A stretch of 34,167 bases of DNA from Clostridia bacterium (GTDB taxonomy: Bacteria; Bacillota; Clostridia; Oscillospirales; Acutalibacteraceae), in the NCBI GenBank assembly GCA_017631795.1, contig JAGBSO010000040.1, forward strand, positions 1 through 34,167, written 5' to 3'. Positions 7,165-14,991 of the stretch are shown in pieces; within the stretch, counting starts at the first letter, position 1; each line of letters starts with the position of its first letter. The notes under the pieces were generated by a model. It saw nothing but the letters and a program-made list of their open reading frames with translations, did no database searches and was not told where the DNA came from. The translations under genes and the position numbers were made by a program.

Positions 7165-8541
7165 TTAAATACTTTTGATTGAATAGCTGAATGTGCGTCT
7201 TCTCTTTTCTTCTCTCTTTTCGAAGAATGCTTCAGCCTGCTGGGGGAATGCGATGTATGAAAGAACATCTTCATCGCAAGTTGCTCTCTTGCCGAGATAT
7301 TCTCTTGCTGCGGGAAGTCCGTCTGAAAGAGTATCTGCAAAACGGCATGTGATGGGTTCTTCGTCGCCGAGAACTTTCTTTACAAGAGCGGGATCAATTG
7401 TGCCGGGAGCCTTACCGTATTCACCCTTGATGTAGCCCTGGATTTCCTTTGTGATGTTCTTGTATCTTTCGCCGTCAAGAACGTTCTTTGTAGCCTGAAC
7501 ACCAACCATCTGGCTGAGGGGTGTAACAAGGGGAGGATAACCCATGTCTGCTCTTACTCTGGGAGTTTCAGCAAGAACTTCATCGAGCTTGTCGAGCTTG
7601 TTCATCTGAGTGAGCTGAGCAACAAGGTTTGAAAGCATACCGCCGGGAATCTGATAGTTGAGAGCGTCTGTATCTGTTGCCATAACAACGGGATTGAGAA
7701 GCTTTGAATCGAGGCATTCTGCTCTGTAACCCTTGAAATATTTATTTACATCCATAAGGAGTTTGTCGTCAAGTGAAACATCGTAGCCGTACTGACGGAG
7801 TACATATGCCATTGTTTCTGTTGCGGGCTGGCTTGTACCGCCTGACATGCTTGAAAGTGCAGTATCAATGATGTCTGCGCCTGCTTCAACAGCCTTGAGA
7901 AGAGTCATGAAGCCGAGACCTGTTGTTGAATGTGTGTGAAGAACAAGGGGAAGTTTTACTTCTGCCTTGATAGCCTTGACAAGGTCATATGCTTCCTTGG
8001 GACTCATAACGCCTGCCATATCTTTGATACAGATTGACTGAACACCCATGCTTTCAAGTTCTTTTGAAATTTCAACGAACTTTTCAAGTGTGTGAACAGG
8101 GCTTGTTGTGTAGCAGATTGTACCTGATGCGATTGCACCTGCTTTGATTGTTTCGTCAACTGCAACCTGAATGTTACGAAGGTCGTTGAGTGCGTCGAAG
8201 ATTCTGATAACGTCGATGCCGTTTTCAACGCTCTTTCTTACGAACATTCTTACAACATCATCGGGATAGTGCTTGTAACCGAGAAGATTCTGACCTCTGA
8301 GAAGCATCTGGAGCTTTGTATCGGGACATGCTTCCTTGATCTTTCTGAGTCTTTCCCAGGGATCTTCACTAAGGTAACGAAGACATGAGTCAAAAGTTGC
8401 GCCACCCCAGCACTCAAGTGAGTAATAACCTGCTTTGTTGAGCTTTTCAAGAACGGGCTTGAAAGTTTCAAAGGGCATTCTCGTTGCAATGAGAGACTGC
8501 TGTGCGTCACGCAGAATGGTTTCTGTGAACTGTACTTTCAT
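7165..8541 (-). CDS. oadA: Oxaloacetate decarboxylase alpha subunit / pyruvate carboxylase subunit B type carboxyltransferase
   Basis: 458 residues with AGGAGG before the ATG at 8541. ETILRDAQQSLIATRM is the DxxQS start of the HMGL-like TIM barrel. CIKDMAG supplies the active-site lysine. LHTHSTTGLG gives the two histidine metal ligands. GYPPLVTPLSQMVGVQA is the conserved post-barrel region. No biotin domain follows; biotin is on the separate carrier in the same operon. The enzyme transfers carboxylate from oxaloacetate, or a related acid, to biotin in the cytoplasm, and OadB uses it to export Na+. The operon order is oadA, oadG, biotin carrier, oadB. The last ten residues (RRRTFSYSIKSI) are basic and unlike the core. 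Confidence 0.93.
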   Translation of the reverse strand: MKVQFTETILRDAQQSLIATRMPFETFKPVLEKLNKAGYYSLECWGGATFDSCLRYLSEDPWERLRKIKEACPDTKLQMLLRGQNLLGYKHYPDDVVRMFVRKSVENGIDVIRIFDALNDLRNIQVAVDETIKAGAIASGTICYTTSPVHTLEKFVEISKELESMGVQSICIKDMAGVMSPKEAYDLVKAIKAEVKLPLVLHTHSTTGLGFMTLLKAVEAGADIIDTALSSMSGGTSQPATETMAYVLRQYGYDVSLDDKLLMDVNKYFKGYRAECLDSKLLNPVVMATDTDALNYQIPGGMLSNLVAQLTQMNKLDKLDEVLAETPRVRADMGYPPLVTPLSQMVGVQATKNVLDGERYKNITKEIQGYIKGEYGKAPGTIDPALVKKVLGDEEPITCRFADTLSDGLPAAREYLGKRATCDEDVLSYIAFPQQAEAFFEKREEKRRRTFSYSIKSI

Positions 8542-8587
8542 ATTTGTACCTCCTGTTTAAGGTTTTTGATATACATTATTTATATAC

Positions 8588-8649
8588 ATATAAAATGGCA
8601 TTCAATTTACCGCCATTTTATATTATACCCTATTTCAAAGGAAATGCAA
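8588..8649 (-). promoter_or_regulatory. Promoter of the oad operon with an overlapping 12-bp inverted repeat
   Basis: On the minus strand there is TTGCAT (8644-8649), a 16-base spacer and TATAAT (8622-8627). ATATAAAATGGC (8588-8599) is perfectly repeated in inverted form as GCCATTTTATAT (8612-8623), with a 12-base spacer, and the second arm overlaps the -10 box. This is a good candidate operator for a dimeric regulator, or a 5' UTR hairpin. The start codon lies about 80 bases downstream of the -10. Confidence 0.6.
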
Positions 8650-8869
8650 GGAAAAAAATGAATTTTGATGTAGAAAAAAGCGAAAAGACCACATTGTTAT
8701 ATGTGCAATATTGCTTATGAAGTAAAAAATCCGAAGTAATGACAGTCTGTGTTGTTGTGCAATGCTCTTATATTATAATGTAATAAGAAATTTTTGCTGA
8801 TTTTGTTGAATAAATCCGCATGATATGGTACAATCGGAGTCAGTAAAATTCACAGGAGTCTGATTATAT
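8650..8869. other. Intergenic region between divergent oad and proC
   Basis: No gene seen. Besides the two main promoters there is a second possible plus-strand promoter: TTGTTG (8752-8757), a 16-base spacer and TATAAT (8774-8779), within a partly symmetric AT-rich stretch at 8768-8790. Confidence 0.4.
8806..8834 (+). promoter_or_regulatory. Promoter of proC
   Basis: TTGAAT (8806-8811), a 17-base spacer and TACAAT (8829-8834) preceded by TGG (extended -10), 35 bases before the start codon. Confidence 0.6.
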
Positions 8870-9682
8870 ATGAAAACTATCGGTTTTATCGGCTGCGGAA
8901 ATATGGCTCAGCCAATTATCAGAAATGTTGCAGAAAAAAATGTTTTTAATAAAAATGATATATTTGTTTATGATATAGACAGGGAGAAACTCAGCAGTTT
9001 TTGTAAAAAAACAGAAATCAATGTTGCAGAAAGCGAAGCACAGATAGCTTCGGAATGTGATGTTGTTGTGCTTTGTACAAAACCGCAGGTTTTTCCTGAG
9101 CTTTTACCTGCAATTGCAGATGAGCTGAAAAAAAACAATCCTCTCGTGGTATCAATTGCCGCAGGAAAGACAACAGAATATATTTCATCCGTCCTTGATT
9201 ATGATGCCCCGGTTGCAAGGATTTTTCCCAATCTGAATGCTCAGGTCGGTGAAGCAATTTCTGCTTATACGGGAAATAAGTCTGTAAGCGAAGAACAACT
9301 TGCAAAAGTCGGTGAGATATGTTCATCATTCGGTGAAGCAAAATACATGGATGAAAGCCGGTTTTCTGTTTTCGGAGTTCTTGGCGGATGTGTGCCTGCA
9401 TATGCGTTCATGTTTATAGGCGCTCTTGCAAAAGCAGGTGTTGCAGACGGTCTTGATGAAAACGATGCCCGTGATGTTGCTGTGCAGGCTGTGCTCGGCT
9501 CTGCAAAGCTGCTTAAAGAATGCGGCGGTGATATTGAAGAATGGGTGAAGAAAGTCTGCTCACCCGGAGGCACAACCATCCAGGGCGTGACTTCTCTCAG
9601 GGAATCAGACATTGATGCCGTTGTGAAAACAGCTTTTCATAAGTCTTATATGCGGGACATAGAATTGTCGGGCACAAATTAA
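8870..9682 (+). CDS. proC: Pyrroline-5-carboxylate reductase
   Basis: 270 residues, the usual length. GFIGCGNMAQPII at the N-terminus is the Rossmann NAD(P)H site. ARIFPNLNAQVGEAISAYTG and VLGGCVPAYAF match the middle of the family. SPGGTTIQGVTSLRESDIDAVVKTAF is the diagnostic C-terminal ProC signature. It catalyses the last step of proline synthesis. The start has AGGAG at 8853-8857, spaced 12 bases. Monocistronic; no proA or proB nearby. Confidence 0.93.
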   Translation: MKTIGFIGCGNMAQPIIRNVAEKNVFNKNDIFVYDIDREKLSSFCKKTEINVAESEAQIASECDVVVLCTKPQVFPELLPAIADELKKNNPLVVSIAAGKTTEYISSVLDYDAPVARIFPNLNAQVGEAISAYTGNKSVSEEQLAKVGEICSSFGEAKYMDESRFSVFGVLGGCVPAYAFMFIGALAKAGVADGLDENDARDVAVQAVLGSAKLLKECGGDIEEWVKKVCSPGGTTIQGVTSLRESDIDAVVKTAFHKSYMRDIELSGTN

Positions 9683-9712
9683 ATTTCTGCATGCGAAAAG
9701 GTTTAAAAAGTG

Positions 9713-9741
9713 TTGACATCAGCTCATTTTTGTAATAAAAT
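9713..9741 (+). promoter_or_regulatory. Upstream promoter of the cohesin-like gene
   Basis: Perfect TTGACA (9713-9718), a 17-base spacer and TAAAAT (9736-9741). It is the first of two promoters for the surface-protein gene and would give a leader of about 190 bases. Confidence 0.65.
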
Positions 9742-9818
9742 GGTCTCGAATTGTCAAACATGCTCAATTGTATAAACCGCAAAAAGGTCAATTTGGTTAA
9801 ATTTTTTTCAATTTCTTC

Positions 9819-9847
9819 TTGACTTATTGAAAGTCATAGTATATAAT
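9819..9847 (+). promoter_or_regulatory. Downstream promoter of the cohesin-like gene
   Basis: TTGACT (9819-9824), a 17-base spacer and perfect TATAAT (9842-9847). The roughly 87-base leader holds two small hairpins: CGGC/GCCG with loop AAGTT near 9863-9875, and GAGTC/GGCTC just after 9890. They may stabilise the mRNA. Confidence 0.8.
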
Positions 9848-9941
9848 ATCAATGTATTTTGCGGCAAGTTGCCGTCTTAAACATGGTGTACCGAGTCTCA
9901 AGGCTCTGTATATAGAAAAAATCAAAAGGAAGGTTCTAACA

Positions 9942-10568
9942 ATGAAACTTGCAAAGAAAATGCTCGCAAGTGTAATCGCACTTGCAGTTGTAGCAGCTCT
10001 CGCTCTTACAGCTTTCGCTGCTGCTCCCGTAGTTAGCCTCACAGCTTCAAAAGCAGTTGTTGGCGAAAACGTAACAATCACAGTTGCAGCTAAGGACATG
10101 GCTGGTCTTGAAAGTGCTGACCTTGAGTTCGCATATGATGCAGAAGCTCTTGAGTACGTAAGCGTTAAGGCTGGTTCAACAGACTTCACACCCGCTGCTG
10201 GTAACCCCGAAGCAGGTCTCGTTACTTTCTCACTTATGTACCTTGAAACAGCTACAGCAGACACAACTCTCTGCACAATCACATTCAAGGTTCTTAAGGC
10301 TGGTAACACAGACGTTGCTATGACAGTTGGTTCATGGGATGGCACAGATGCTCCCGCTGACGTAACTGTTACAGTTGCTGCTGAAGAAAAGACAACAGCT
10401 GCTGCTCCCACAACAACAGCTCCTGTTGTAACAGAACCCACATCAAAGGTTCCCACAACAGATAAAGAGATCCCCCAGACAGGTGAAGCAGGCGTAGCTG
10501 CTATCGCTGGTGTTATGGCTCTCGCTGCAGTTGCATTCGTAGCAACAAGAAAAAAGGACGAAGAATAA
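9942..10568 (+). CDS. Cohesin-like, sortase-anchored surface protein
   Basis: 208 residues from ATG at 9942 (AAAGGAAGG upstream); in-frame starts from 9852 lie in the leader and were rejected. Residues 1-27 are a signal peptide ending AFAAA. About residues 30-145 read as a cohesin-type beta sandwich: VSLTASKAVVGENVTITV, LEFAYDAEALEYVSVKAG, then VTFSL and ITFKVLKAG. A Thr/Pro-rich linker (about 150-175) leads to IPQTGEAG, a sortase motif, followed by a hydrophobic helix and a KKDEE tail. The protein should be displayed covalently on the cell wall and may bind dockerin-bearing enzymes. Codon choice (many GCT, AAC, GTT) differs from neighbours and two strong promoters precede it, both fitting high expression. 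Confidence 0.8.
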   Translation: MKLAKKMLASVIALAVVAALALTAFAAAPVVSLTASKAVVGENVTITVAAKDMAGLESADLEFAYDAEALEYVSVKAGSTDFTPAAGNPEAGLVTFSLMYLETATADTTLCTITFKVLKAGNTDVAMTVGSWDGTDAPADVTVTVAAEEKTTAAAPTTTAPVVTEPTSKVPTTDKEIPQTGEAGVAAIAGVMALAAVAFVATRKKDEE

Positions 10569-10590
10569 TTTCTGACTCTTTTTAAATCAA

Positions 10591-10606
10591 TCAAGCACAA
10601 GCTTGA
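10591..10606. repeat. Small hairpin after the cohesin-like gene
   Basis: TCAAGC/GCTTGA with loop ACAA, 22 bases after the stop codon. It has no T-run, so it is more likely an mRNA 3' structure than a terminator. Confidence 0.5.
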
Positions 10607-10632
10607 GCATTTAATTGCAAATTAAGTTTTTC

Positions 10633-10670
10633 GGGATTAGCACTTCGGTGTTAATCCCTTGAACTTTTTT
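10633..10670 (+). terminator. Strong rho-independent terminator
   Basis: An 11-bp stem GGGATTAGCAC/GTGTTAATCCC (one G-T pair) capped by the stable TTCG tetraloop, then TTGAAC and T6. It ends the cohesin-like transcript. Confidence 0.85.
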
Positions 10671-10678
10671 ATGGGCAT

Positions 10679-10712
10679 AAATCTCTCAATTAAAGAGAGG
10701 TTTATTTTTTTT
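10679..10712 (+). terminator. Second, tandem terminator
   Basis: A 9-bp stem (10679-10687 with 10695-10703, one T-G pair) followed by TTATTTTTTTT. It lies only 9 bases after the first terminator, so the strong upstream transcript is doubly insulated. Confidence 0.7.
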
Positions 10713-10718
10713 ACAATA

Positions 10719-10747
10719 TTGAAAAAAGAAAACAGGTGTGTTAAAAT
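10719..10747 (+). promoter_or_regulatory. Promoter of the secreted esterase gene
   Basis: TTGAAA (10719-10724), a 17-base spacer and TAAAAT (10742-10747), 33 bases before the start codon. Confidence 0.65.
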
Positions 10748-10779
10748 ATACCTATCTTTAATGAAGAGAGGTTTTTTAA

Positions 10780-11853
10780 ATGAAAAAGATTCTTGCAATG
10801 ATTCTTTCAGTGCTCATGGTTATGAGTATCGGCTGTGTCGGTGCATTTGCCGAAGAAGATGCTCTTACTATTGCTGACGGAATCGATGAACTTAAGGCAC
10901 AGTTTGTATATGGTGAAGGCCCTGAAACAAACGGATACACAATTGACTACCGTTATTTTTCTCCCGTAAAAGAGAATGACGATACAAAATATCCCCTTGT
11001 TATCTGGCTTCACGGTATGGGCGATGGCGCAACAGAAGGCAAACAGGTAAGTAATAATGACCTCGGTTACTGGACATCTGCTGAATTCCAGTCAAGATTT
11101 GAAGGCGCAGAAGGTGCATTCATTTTCGCTCCCAGATCTCTTGAAGAAAAAGGCATGTATTGGGATGACGTTCTTATCTTCCCCCTCAGAGCAACTATCG
11201 ATGATTTCATTGCTGAAAATGCAGAAAATGTTGATCTGAGCAGAATCTATATCGGCGGTTATTCAATGGGCGGTAAAATGACATTCAAGATGGCTGTTGC
11301 ATATCCCGAAATGTTCGCTGCAATTTTCCCCATCTGCCCCGCATGGAAACCCGCAACAGAGCAGACTGCTCTTTTTGCTGATCTTCCTGTCTGGCTCACA
11401 TCTGCAAAGAGCGATCCCATTGTAAACTATAATTCATCAGTAAAAGGCGCATGGGACAATGTTATTGCAACAAACAATAACCCCGAAGCATGCCGTTTCT
11501 CCACTCTTGAAAAGGTGAAATTCCCCGACGGTTCAATGACCATCAGCTCACACTATGCTTGGTATGCGGTAACTTATGATATGTTCTCAACCTCAAACGG
11601 TGATTATCCCTACATGTCAACAGTAAACGGTCTTGGTGAAACTGTTACTCTTACATACCCCAACGGTATGATTTCATGGCTTTCACAGTTCACATCAGAC
11701 TTTGACGGTACTCCCGCAACAGGCTACGGTAATATCGATGCTGATAGTTTGTCAGGATTTTTGTCAAAGGAATCACTCTCATTCTTCGTTGAACAGGTAA
11801 TTGATTTCTTCAAGGGAATCATTGAAATGTTGTTACAGCTTTTCAATTTCTGA
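10780..11853 (+). CDS. Secreted alpha/beta hydrolase (CE1/prolyl-oligopeptidase-like esterase)
   Basis: 357 residues with a clear signal peptide ending CVGAFAEE. YPLVIWLHGMGDG is the oxyanion-hole strand, IGGYSMGGKM the nucleophile elbow with its serine, LTSAKSDPIV carries the likely acid aspartate, and ISSHYAWYAV the likely histidine. The order and spacing fit a feruloyl/acetyl-esterase-like hydrolase of the kind that removes ester groups from plant polysaccharides. The C-terminus ends in a hydrophobic amphipathic stretch (FFKGIIEMLLQLFNF), possibly membrane-associating. No dockerin is seen. The ribosome site is GAGAGG at 10764-10771. Neighbouring the cohesin-like gene fits a surface-degradation role, but that link is inference. 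Confidence 0.8.
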   Translation: MKKILAMILSVLMVMSIGCVGAFAEEDALTIADGIDELKAQFVYGEGPETNGYTIDYRYFSPVKENDDTKYPLVIWLHGMGDGATEGKQVSNNDLGYWTSAEFQSRFEGAEGAFIFAPRSLEEKGMYWDDVLIFPLRATIDDFIAENAENVDLSRIYIGGYSMGGKMTFKMAVAYPEMFAAIFPICPAWKPATEQTALFADLPVWLTSAKSDPIVNYNSSVKGAWDNVIATNNNPEACRFSTLEKVKFPDGSMTISSHYAWYAVTYDMFSTSNGDYPYMSTVNGLGETVTLTYPNGMISWLSQFTSDFDGTPATGYGNIDADSLSGFLSKESLSFFVEQVIDFFKGIIEMLLQLFNF

Positions 11854-11861
11854 TCTGAATA

Positions 11862-11904
11862 AAAAAACAGCAGGTGCTTATGCTTAGCACCTGCTTTTAT
11901 TTTT
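11862..11904. terminator. Bidirectional terminator
   Basis: A perfect 9-bp stem GCAGGTGCT/AGCACCTGC (11870-11878, 11886-11894) flanked by A7 on the left and a T-rich tail on the right. It lies between the esterase and the convergent membrane-protein operon. Confidence 0.85.
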
Positions 11905-11907
11905 GTA

Positions 11908-12204
11908 TCAGTGTTTTTTCTGAATTGCCGAATATGAAATGAGGAAAATGATAAATGCAACAGCCACAATCGCAATACCGGGAACAGTTTTGCTGCTGAC
12001 AATGAGTATTCCGCCTGCAGAAAAGGCAAGACCTGTCAGAGTAAACAGTGTCACAATTTTTTTCGCATAGCTTTTAATGTTGAACTTTCGTGCAAAATGA
12101 TGTTGCTTGATTGTGGAGTTTTTTCTTTCCTTGCCCAGCGCAATGCCTGCAATTATCATCAGCAGGGCAGGTGTACACATTGCAATATAAATCCATGTAG
12201 CCAT
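11908..12204 (-). CDS. Small three-helix membrane protein
   Basis: 98 residues. Hydrophobic segments lie near residues 4-23, 50-70 and 74-93, separated by a basic loop (KERKNSTIKQHHFARKFNIKSYAKK). The size and layout resemble DUF3784-type proteins, but no motif settles this. It is the last gene of a minus-strand cluster and starts 3 bases after the MFS gene's stop; its GGAGG site lies inside the end of the MFS gene. The function is unknown and may be tied to the transporter. Confidence 0.65.
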   Translation of the reverse strand: MATWIYIAMCTPALLMIIAGIALGKERKNSTIKQHHFARKFNIKSYAKKIVTLFTLTGLAFSAGGILIVSSKTVPGIAIVAVAFIIFLISYSAIQKKH

Positions 12205-12207
12205 CGG

Positions 12208-13413
12208 TTATTTTTCCTCCGTTTTGTTTTTCTTTGTGAATCTGATAAGCAGAAGAACAGCAAAAATCATAATAAGAGGGAAAGCTGCTCCTGCAAAAAG
12301 TCCTGTTTTGAGATTGTCATTGAAAGTCTGAGAAACACTGCCCACAAGAAGCGGTCCGACTGAACAACCCGTGTCACCTGCAAGTGCAAAAAGTGCAAAA
12401 AGTGAAGCAGACGGATTTTTCCATATTTTTGCGGCAATGCTGTATGTGCCGGGCCACATGATACCCACAGCAAAACCACATATTCCGCATCCGATAAGAG
12501 ATAAAACGGGCAAGGGTGAGAGTGAAATCATCATGTACCCGAAAAGGCAGAGTCCTGCGCAGAAAAGCATATACTTTTCAAGGCTGAGTTTCTTGCTGAA
12601 TTTTGAGTATGATACTCTTGCTATGCCCATCAGCAGAGCAAAGAAACAAGGTCCTGCTATGTCTCCCGCAGTCTTTGTGATTCCCAGTGTTTCTTCCGCA
12701 AAAGCCGATGCCCATTGTGAAACTGCAAGTTCGCTCGACCCTGCACACAGCATCATTATCATTATGATATAAAACATTTTGTTTCTGAACAGTTCCGAAA
12801 GTTTCTGTTCAGATTTTTCAGCCTGCGGAAAGACTTTGACGGGGACTTTTGAAAAATAGAATCCGTTGAATGCGGGAATCAATGCCCAGATGAAAGACAT
12901 TATGCGCCAGTTTTCCGTTCCGAAGAAGTGAAAAAATACGGTTGACCCGATAACGGCAGACATCTGACCCCAGCAATAGAATGAATGAAGCAGACTCATG
13001 TGTGCTTCTTTGTTTTTTGTGGGACATGCTTCGATAATGGGACTTGCAAGGACTTCAATAAGACCTCCGCCTATGGCATAAAGCGTAATCGCAATAATTA
13101 TTCCGTAATACGGGTCAGGCAGAATAAAAGGGAAGATTCCCAGCCCTGCGAAACCTGCTGCTGCACTCATGTGAGCAAAAACCATCAGCCGTCTTGCACC
13201 GATTTTATCAACATACCGTGCAGAAAGAAGGTCTGCACCAAGCTGTACCATGAAGTTGTATGTTGAAATGATTGCAAGCTGACCGAGTGTGATACCCCAG
13301 TCTTTCTGGAATGTTATGAAAAGCAGCGGTGCAAAGTTATTGATTGTCGCCTGAGTTATAAAGCTGATATAACCTGCCGCAAGGGTGTGTTTATAATTTG
13401 AACTGATTGACAT
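12208..13413 (-). CDS. MFS transporter
   Basis: 401 residues with about twelve membrane segments. The loop after helix 2 (SARYVDKIGARRLM) carries a D-x-x-G-x-R-x-like major-facilitator signature. A basic central loop (KVPVKVFPQAEKSEQKLSELFRNK) separates the two six-helix halves. The N-terminal region (AAGYISFITQATINNFAPLLFITFQKDWGI) and GGGLIEVLASPIIEACP are typical of sugar/multidrug-like members found in gut clostridia. The substrate is not predictable. The ribosome site is weak (GAGG about 20 bases upstream). It lies in a cluster with the PF06541-like and HD-domain genes. Confidence 0.85.
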   Translation of the reverse strand: MSISSNYKHTLAAGYISFITQATINNFAPLLFITFQKDWGITLGQLAIISTYNFMVQLGADLLSARYVDKIGARRLMVFAHMSAAAGFAGLGIFPFILPDPYYGIIIAITLYAIGGGLIEVLASPIIEACPTKNKEAHMSLLHSFYCWGQMSAVIGSTVFFHFFGTENWRIMSFIWALIPAFNGFYFSKVPVKVFPQAEKSEQKLSELFRNKMFYIIMIMMLCAGSSELAVSQWASAFAEETLGITKTAGDIAGPCFFALLMGIARVSYSKFSKKLSLEKYMLFCAGLCLFGYMMISLSPLPVLSLIGCGICGFAVGIMWPGTYSIAAKIWKNPSASLFALFALAGDTGCSVGPLLVGSVSQTFNDNLKTGLFAGAAFPLIMIFAVLLLIRFTKKNKTEEK

Positions 13414-13428
13414 TTCTGATATTGATCT

Positions 13429-14001
13429 TTATTCCTCTGTATTATTTTCATCTACTGCATTGCGGAATTTCTTCTTTTTTGCAAGAACTATTGTGGAAAT
13501 GTAATCTATAAGAAAAACAGTGCCCACAACAAGAACAAGGATGTTTCTGAGTTTATCCGTTATCCAGAGTTCTTTGTATTTCAGAACAAGGGGCTGAATG
13601 ATGTAGATGAATGAACCTGCACCTGTTGCCCAGTAGATAGAATGTTTCAGGCATATTCTTCCGTGCAGATTGAATTTTTCGTTTGAATAATCCCACCATT
13701 TTGCATGGAAAAGCTTTTCCATTGCAAAGCTTGTGGCATATTCAAGCACATCGGCTATAATTATACCCAGAATAATAACAAGTATTATTATATACCATGT
13801 ATAGCCGAATTTGTTGTAAAACGGTGTAAGGAAAAAACTGAACACAAATGTCCCTGCGCCGTAAATGGGAACAAAAGGACCTTTCATGAAACCTCTGTTG
13901 ATGGGTTTTTTGTAATAAAGTGAACAGCATACCGTTTCAAGTATCCAACCGATTATGCTGTATAATAAGAAGTAAAATACATAATCAATTATTGTATTCA
14001 T
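13429..14001 (-). CDS. PF06541-like membrane protein (putative ABC transporter permease family)
   Basis: 190 residues. The opening YVFYFLLYSIIGWILETVCCSLYYKKPINRGFMKGPFVPIYGAG is the hallmark of the CmpB/PF06541 family, with a conserved W-E and NRGFL/M-GP-PIYG. About five membrane helices follow, and the tail is basic (AKKKKFRNAVDE). Despite the family's database name, biochemical evidence for ABC transport is poor. It overlaps the upstream HD-domain gene by 4 bases (ATGA), so the two are translationally coupled. Confidence 0.85.
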   Translation of the reverse strand: MNTIIDYVFYFLLYSIIGWILETVCCSLYYKKPINRGFMKGPFVPIYGAGTFVFSFFLTPFYNKFGYTWYIIILVIILGIIIADVLEYATSFAMEKLFHAKWWDYSNEKFNLHGRICLKHSIYWATGAGSFIYIIQPLVLKYKELWITDKLRNILVLVVGTVFLIDYISTIVLAKKKKFRNAVDENNTEE

Positions 14002-14534
14002 TTTTTCTGAGCCTCTCTCGCTGCATTGATTTTTTTACGGGTTTTTGAAGAAAAATTAATCATAGATTCCTGATGTGCACAGTATTTATCTGAAAGACAG
14101 ACAACCCAGCTTTCCTTGCATCCGGGGGGAATAACTGTAAGTGGCCACATGTGACGCTTTATGCAGTTTTCTTCTGTTTCGGAAAGAGTGAAAAGTGCTC
14201 TTGCGTTTTTCAGCGCAAAACCGGGATGACGATAGCCGTGAAGTCTGTGAGAGCCGTCACCGGGCACATGCCAGTCGTAATAAAACAAGTCGTGAAGCAT
14301 TGCACCTCGTGTTGCTGCAATATAGTCAAGGCCTTTTTCTTTTGCTATTGTGTAGCTGAGATATGCAACACTCATAATGTGTTGCGTCCTTGGGATATCT
14401 GCATGCTGGAAAAACACAGACATACTCTGAAATTCTTTTGTTTCATAGATATCATTTATGATTTCAAAAAATTCGGGAGCATTTTCTTTTGTTAAAGAAT
14501 AAGAGCGGATATATAAATCGAATAAATCTTTCAT
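13998..14534 (-). CDS. HD-domain phosphohydrolase
   Basis: 178 residues from ATG at 14534. The in-frame start at 14573 lies in the promoter region and was rejected. The ribosome site is GGAGG, spaced a rather long 13 bases. HIMSVAYLSYTIAKEKG with a leading histidine, then GAMLHDLFYYDW, gives the H...HD metal motif. HRLHGYRHPGFALKNA and a later CIKRHMW continue the HDIG-like fold. The family hydrolyses phosphate esters or nucleotides; the exact substrate is unknown. It is the first gene of a minus-strand cluster and diverges from rnpB. Confidence 0.8.
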   Translation of the reverse strand: MKDLFDLYIRSYSLTKENAPEFFEIINDIYETKEFQSMSVFFQHADIPRTQHIMSVAYLSYTIAKEKGLDYIAATRGAMLHDLFYYDWHVPGDGSHRLHGYRHPGFALKNARALFTLSETEENCIKRHMWPLTVIPPGCKESWVVCLSDKYCAHQESMINFSSKTRKKINAAREAQKK

Positions 14535-14563
14535 AAATACGTACAATCCTCCATCGTAAATAT

Positions 14564-14592
14564 ATATTATCATATTGTATGGATTTTTGCAA
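14564..14592 (-). promoter_or_regulatory. Promoter of the HD-domain gene cluster
   Basis: On the minus strand there is TTGCAA (14587-14592), a 17-base spacer and TAATAT (14564-14569), 30 bases before the start. It lies back to back with the rnpB promoter. Confidence 0.5.
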
Positions 14593-14595
14593 TCA

Positions 14596-14624
14596 TTGAC
14601 ATTGAGTTTTTTTTGTGATACAAT
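14596..14624 (+). promoter_or_regulatory. Promoter of rnpB
   Basis: TTGACA (14596-14601), a 17-base spacer and TACAAT (14619-14624) preceded by TGA (extended -10). The RNA begins about 8 bases downstream. Confidence 0.8.
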
Positions 14625-14631
14625 TATTCAG

Positions 14632-14954
14632 CAAGTGAGTCGGGCAATTGCGTACCAGTTACGAGGAAAGTCCGGGCTTCACAGAGCAGGATAACGGCTA
14701 ACGGCCGCCGAGGGTGACCTTAGGGAAAGTGCAACAGAGATATACCGCCCGTTTACGGGTAAGGGTGGAAAGGCGAGGTAAGAGCTCACCGGCGTGCAGG
14801 AGACTGCACGGCCCTGCAAACCCTATCCGAAGCAACACCGACAGGAGTGGTCTGCTCGGCCATAACTCCGAAAGGTGGCGTGAGCTGTGAGGCAACTCAC
14901 AGCCAAGACAGATGATTGCCTTAAATGACAAAACCCGGCTTACAGACTCACTTG
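14632..14954 (+). ncRNA. rnpB: RNase P RNA
   Basis: This is the catalytic RNA that removes 5' leaders from tRNA precursors. The P1 stem CAAGTGAGTC (14632-14641) pairs with GACTCACTTG (14945-14954). Conserved core elements are in order: GAGGAAAGTCCGGGC near the 5' end; AGCAGGATAACGGC; GGGTAAGGGTGGAAAGGC and GAGGTAAGAGCTCACC in the specificity domain; and AAAACCCGGCTTACA before the 3' end. About 323 bases, with the architecture of the common type A form. T6 follows directly and probably helps termination. Confidence 0.96.
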
Positions 14955-14960
14955 TTTTTT

Positions 14961-14988
14961 ATCACCGCATACAATGGTATGAGGTGAT
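14961..14988 (+). promoter_or_regulatory. Hairpin enclosing the ribosome site of the next gene
   Basis: ATCACCGCATAC (14961-14972) pairs with GTATGAGGTGAT (14977-14988) across loop AATG, with one mismatch in 12. The right arm includes GAGGTG, the only good ribosome site for the ATG at 14992. The hairpin starts right after the rnpB T-run. It could restrain translation or act as a read-through controlled structure. Confidence 0.6.
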
Positions 14989-14991
14989 TTT

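Noticed and set aside
9824..10600. 258-codon open frame antisense to the cohesin-like gene
   Set aside because: It is an Ala/Ser/Thr-rich shadow produced by the codon pattern of the opposite strand. It lacks a ribosome site and covers the real gene's promoter and leader.
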